Source: Chryseobacterium lactis
GTDB taxonomy: Bacteria; Bacteroidota; Bacteroidia; Flavobacteriales; Weeksellaceae
Direction: 5' to 3'
Assembly (NCBI RefSeq): GCF_003815875.1
Contig: NZ_CP033924.1
Span: 682,001-746,000 of the forward strand
Length of the DNA: 64,000 bases
Position numbers and translations under genes: made by a program
Part shown: in pieces, positions 62,213 through 64,000 of the stretch
Layout of the letters: each line of letters begins with the position of its first letter
Position numbering within the stretch: position 1 is the stretch's first letter
Notes under the pieces: generated by a model
Told to the model about the DNA's origin: nothing
Database searches by the model: none
Seen by the model: the letters and a program-made list of their open reading frames with translations, nothing else

Positions 62213-64000
62213 TTAAAACCCGACTTCAAGTCCGAAAATAAATGAACGGGCTTGAGGATATCTTCCGGTATCCACCCCATAAGTTTCCATTCCTACTTCA
62301 GGATCAAAACCTGTATATTTGGTAATGGTAAACAGGTTATTGGTGGTTACATACACTCTGATTTTACTCACATTAAGCTTATTATAAAGTTCTTTTGGTA
62401 AAGAATATCCTACTGTAAGGTTTTTAAGTCTCAGATAAGAACCGTCTTCTACATAAAAATCCGATACTTTGGAATAGTTACCGCTTGGATCACCTTGTAC
62501 TACCCTAGGAATATTGGTGTTGGCATTCTGGGGCGTCCAGGCATTCAGGATATCTCTGTCCATGTTATAATTCTGCCCGGTTCCACCTGGATTTAATGAA
62601 ATAAATTTCAATCCGTTGAAGATTTTGTTTCCATATACTCCCTGGAAGAATAAGTTAAGATCAAAGTTCTTCCATGCCATATTGTAGGATAATCCGTAAG
62701 AAAATTTAGGGTAAGGGTTTCCGAGATTTACAAAGTCATTGTTATTCAGTGTTCCGGTATTTCCGTCTTTCTTCAGGAATTTAATATCTCCCGGTTTAGC
62801 GTTAGGCTGAATGAGATTACCATTTGCATCTTTATAATTATCAATATCGGCCTGAGTCTGGAAAATTCCATCAGTTCTATATCCATAATATGAATATAGA
62901 GATTCACCTACTTTTATACGGGTTGGTTTCAATACTCCTCTCACATTATTACTGTTAACAAAGATCTCATCCACACCAGCCAATTGCTTAACCGTATTTT
63001 TTAGTTGACTAATGCTCGCCCCGATTGAATAGGTAAAGTCACCTTTGCTTTTACTGTTATAATTGATCCCTAGTTCAAATCCTTTATCCTGAAACAACCC
63101 TGCATTAACATATCGATCATTATACATTTCGGTACTCGAAAGGTTGACATTGAAGATCTGATCTGTTGAGTTTTTAACAAAATAATCAAATTGTAAAGAA
63201 AGGCTGTTACGGAAGAAAGAAGCATCAACACCGAAATTGGTTTGTTCGGATTTACCCCATTTTAGATTCTGATTAGCTTTTGTCGTAGCATAATAAGCAA
63301 TATTCTGTGTCGGATCTTGTCCGAAGATAATATTGTTATCACGTGTCATTAATGGATTTACTGCCTGATAAGAGACCCCTCCAAGGTTTCCTAAAATCCC
63401 GTAACTCCCTCTTAATTTCAGATTGGAAAGCCAGGAAATTTCGTTTAAAAAATTTTCCTTGGAAGCCACCCACGCTCCCGAAACGGAATAATAATTTGCA
63501 AACTGATTTTGCTTAGACACCATAGAGGTTCCGTCTCTTCTTCCTAGTAAACTAATGATATATTTTCCCGCATAGTCATAGTTGAACCTTGCCAGATATG
63601 ATGTCAGAGCCTGTTTATATTTGTAGCTAAATACTTCTTTATTCGTGTCTGCCGCATTCTGAAGATACCTGAAGGCTTCTGCTTCGCTTCTGAAATCAAA
63701 AGCTTTTGCCCTGAACCCGTCTTCAGTTGTTTTCTGAAAAGTAAACCCTGCAAGAGCATCAAAATTATGTTTGCCAAGCGTAAATTTGTAGGTAAGGAGC
63801 TGCTCAGCTAGAGAAGTTGCTACTGTATTAGACTGATATTCTAAACTATTGGTATCGAATATTTTTCCAACTTCTAACACTCTGGAGGTAAATTCCTTGA
63901 TATTTCCGATTTTAAAGGTTTGAGAAAAATTGGAACGGAATTTCAAATCTTTAGCCAATGCAACTTCGATATACGGATTGATCAAAATCTCATGGGTTGG
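62213..64000 (-). CDS. SusC/RagA family TonB-dependent outer-membrane transporter, 3' part
   Basis: The frame is open to the window edge (64000), so the N-terminal plug and TonB box lie outside; the TTG at 63985 is not a start. About 595 residues of beta-barrel are visible: LRGSYGILGNLGG, NFGVDASFFRNSLSLQFDYF, PGDIKFLKKDGN, DFVNLGNPYPKFSYGLSYN by position, YLRLKNLTVGYSLP, TNNLFTITKYTGFDPEVG and a closing FIFGLEVGF. SusC forms the TonB-driven channel that imports the ligand held by SusD. Confidence 0.95.
   Translation of the reverse strand, partial: PTHEILINPYIEVALAKDLKFRSNFSQTFKIGNIKEFTSRVLEVGKIFDTNSLEYQSNTVATSLAEQLLTYKFTLGKHNFDALAGFTFQKTTEDGFRAKAFDFRSEAEAFRYLQNAADTNKEVFSYKYKQALTSYLARFNYDYAGKYIISLLGRRDGTSMVSKQNQFANYYSVSGAWVASKENFLNEISWLSNLKLRGSYGILGNLGGVSYQAVNPLMTRDNNIIFGQDPTQNIAYYATTKANQNLKWGKSEQTNFGVDASFFRNSLSLQFDYFVKNSTDQIFNVNLSSTEMYNDRYVNAGLFQDKGFELGINYNSKSKGDFTYSIGASISQLKNTVKQLAGVDEIFVNSNNVRGVLKPTRIKVGESLYSYYGYRTDGIFQTQADIDNYKDANGNLIQPNAKPGDIKFLKKDGNTGTLNNNDFVNLGNPYPKFSYGLSYNMAWKNFDLNLFFQGVYGNKIFNGLKFISLNPGGTGQNYNMDRDILNAWTPQNANTNIPRVVQGDPSGNYSKVSDFYVEDGSYLRLKNLTVGYSLPKELYNKLNVSKIRVYVTTNNLFTITKYTGFDPEVGMETYGVDTGRYPQARSFIFGLEVGF

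Overview
The window looks like chromosomal DNA of a Flavobacteriia member, most likely Chryseobacterium or a close relative in the Weeksellaceae. The evidence is AT-rich sequence, -7 promoter boxes of the Bacteroidota form TAnnTTTG, type IX secretion system (T9SS) C-terminal domains of types A and B, a SusC/SusD pair, families such as DUF3667, DUF4252, DUF6759-like and GIN-domain proteins, and an intergenic GGGCTAAAGCCC palindrome I associate with Chryseobacterium. No tRNA, rRNA, CRISPR array, insertion sequence or prophage was seen.

Layout. 1-655: 3' part of tsf. 848-16813: five tandem paralogues for very large secreted proteins with an N-terminal IgGFc-binding-like region, Ig-like/Cys-rich modules and a T9SS type B sorting domain; most have their own promoter, and terminators follow four of the five. 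17080-21248: a carboxypeptidase-regulatory-domain protein, three related secreted proteins interleaved with trmB, and a short Cys-rich double-glycine-leader peptide. 21320-23112 (-): rplM-rpsI-rpsB, oriented as if tsf had been removed from its downstream end. 23113-25062: a possible sigma-54-type small transcript, a DUF3667 membrane protein and a small membrane protein. 25198-37981: metabolic and housekeeping genes (fused acyl-CoA mutase IcmF, M16 peptidase, Dph6-like ATPase, PLP decarboxylase, class C beta-lactamase-like hydrolase, 2H phosphoesterase, M64 peptidase, ruvC). 38040-45391: two paralogous secreted M43 metalloproteases flanking an oppositely oriented pair, a DUF4407 membrane protein and an AAA+ protein joined to an FtsH-like M41 peptidase domain, plus a small KTSC protein. 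45784-53128 (-): guaB, an ECF sigma / anti-sigma-like / DUF4252-GIN / DUF4252 cluster, a GlmU-like protein and rpmE2. 53313-58324: a beta-helix lipoprotein, a MazG-like enzyme, aroA, a secreted protein and a PI-PLC. 58702-64000 (-): a GDPD-alkaline phosphatase fusion, SusD and a SusC cut by the window edge.

Themes. Much of the window encodes the cell surface and secretome: at least eight proteins carry T9SS signals, yet no T9SS machinery gene is present. PI-PLC, the GDPD-phosphatase fusion and SusCD together suggest release and uptake of phosphorylated head groups, but this rests on proximity only. The most distinctive items are the Clp-like AAA+/M41 chimera with its DUF4407 partner, the five-gene surface-protein array, the small Cys-rich peptide, and the apparent inversion that separates rpsB from tsf.
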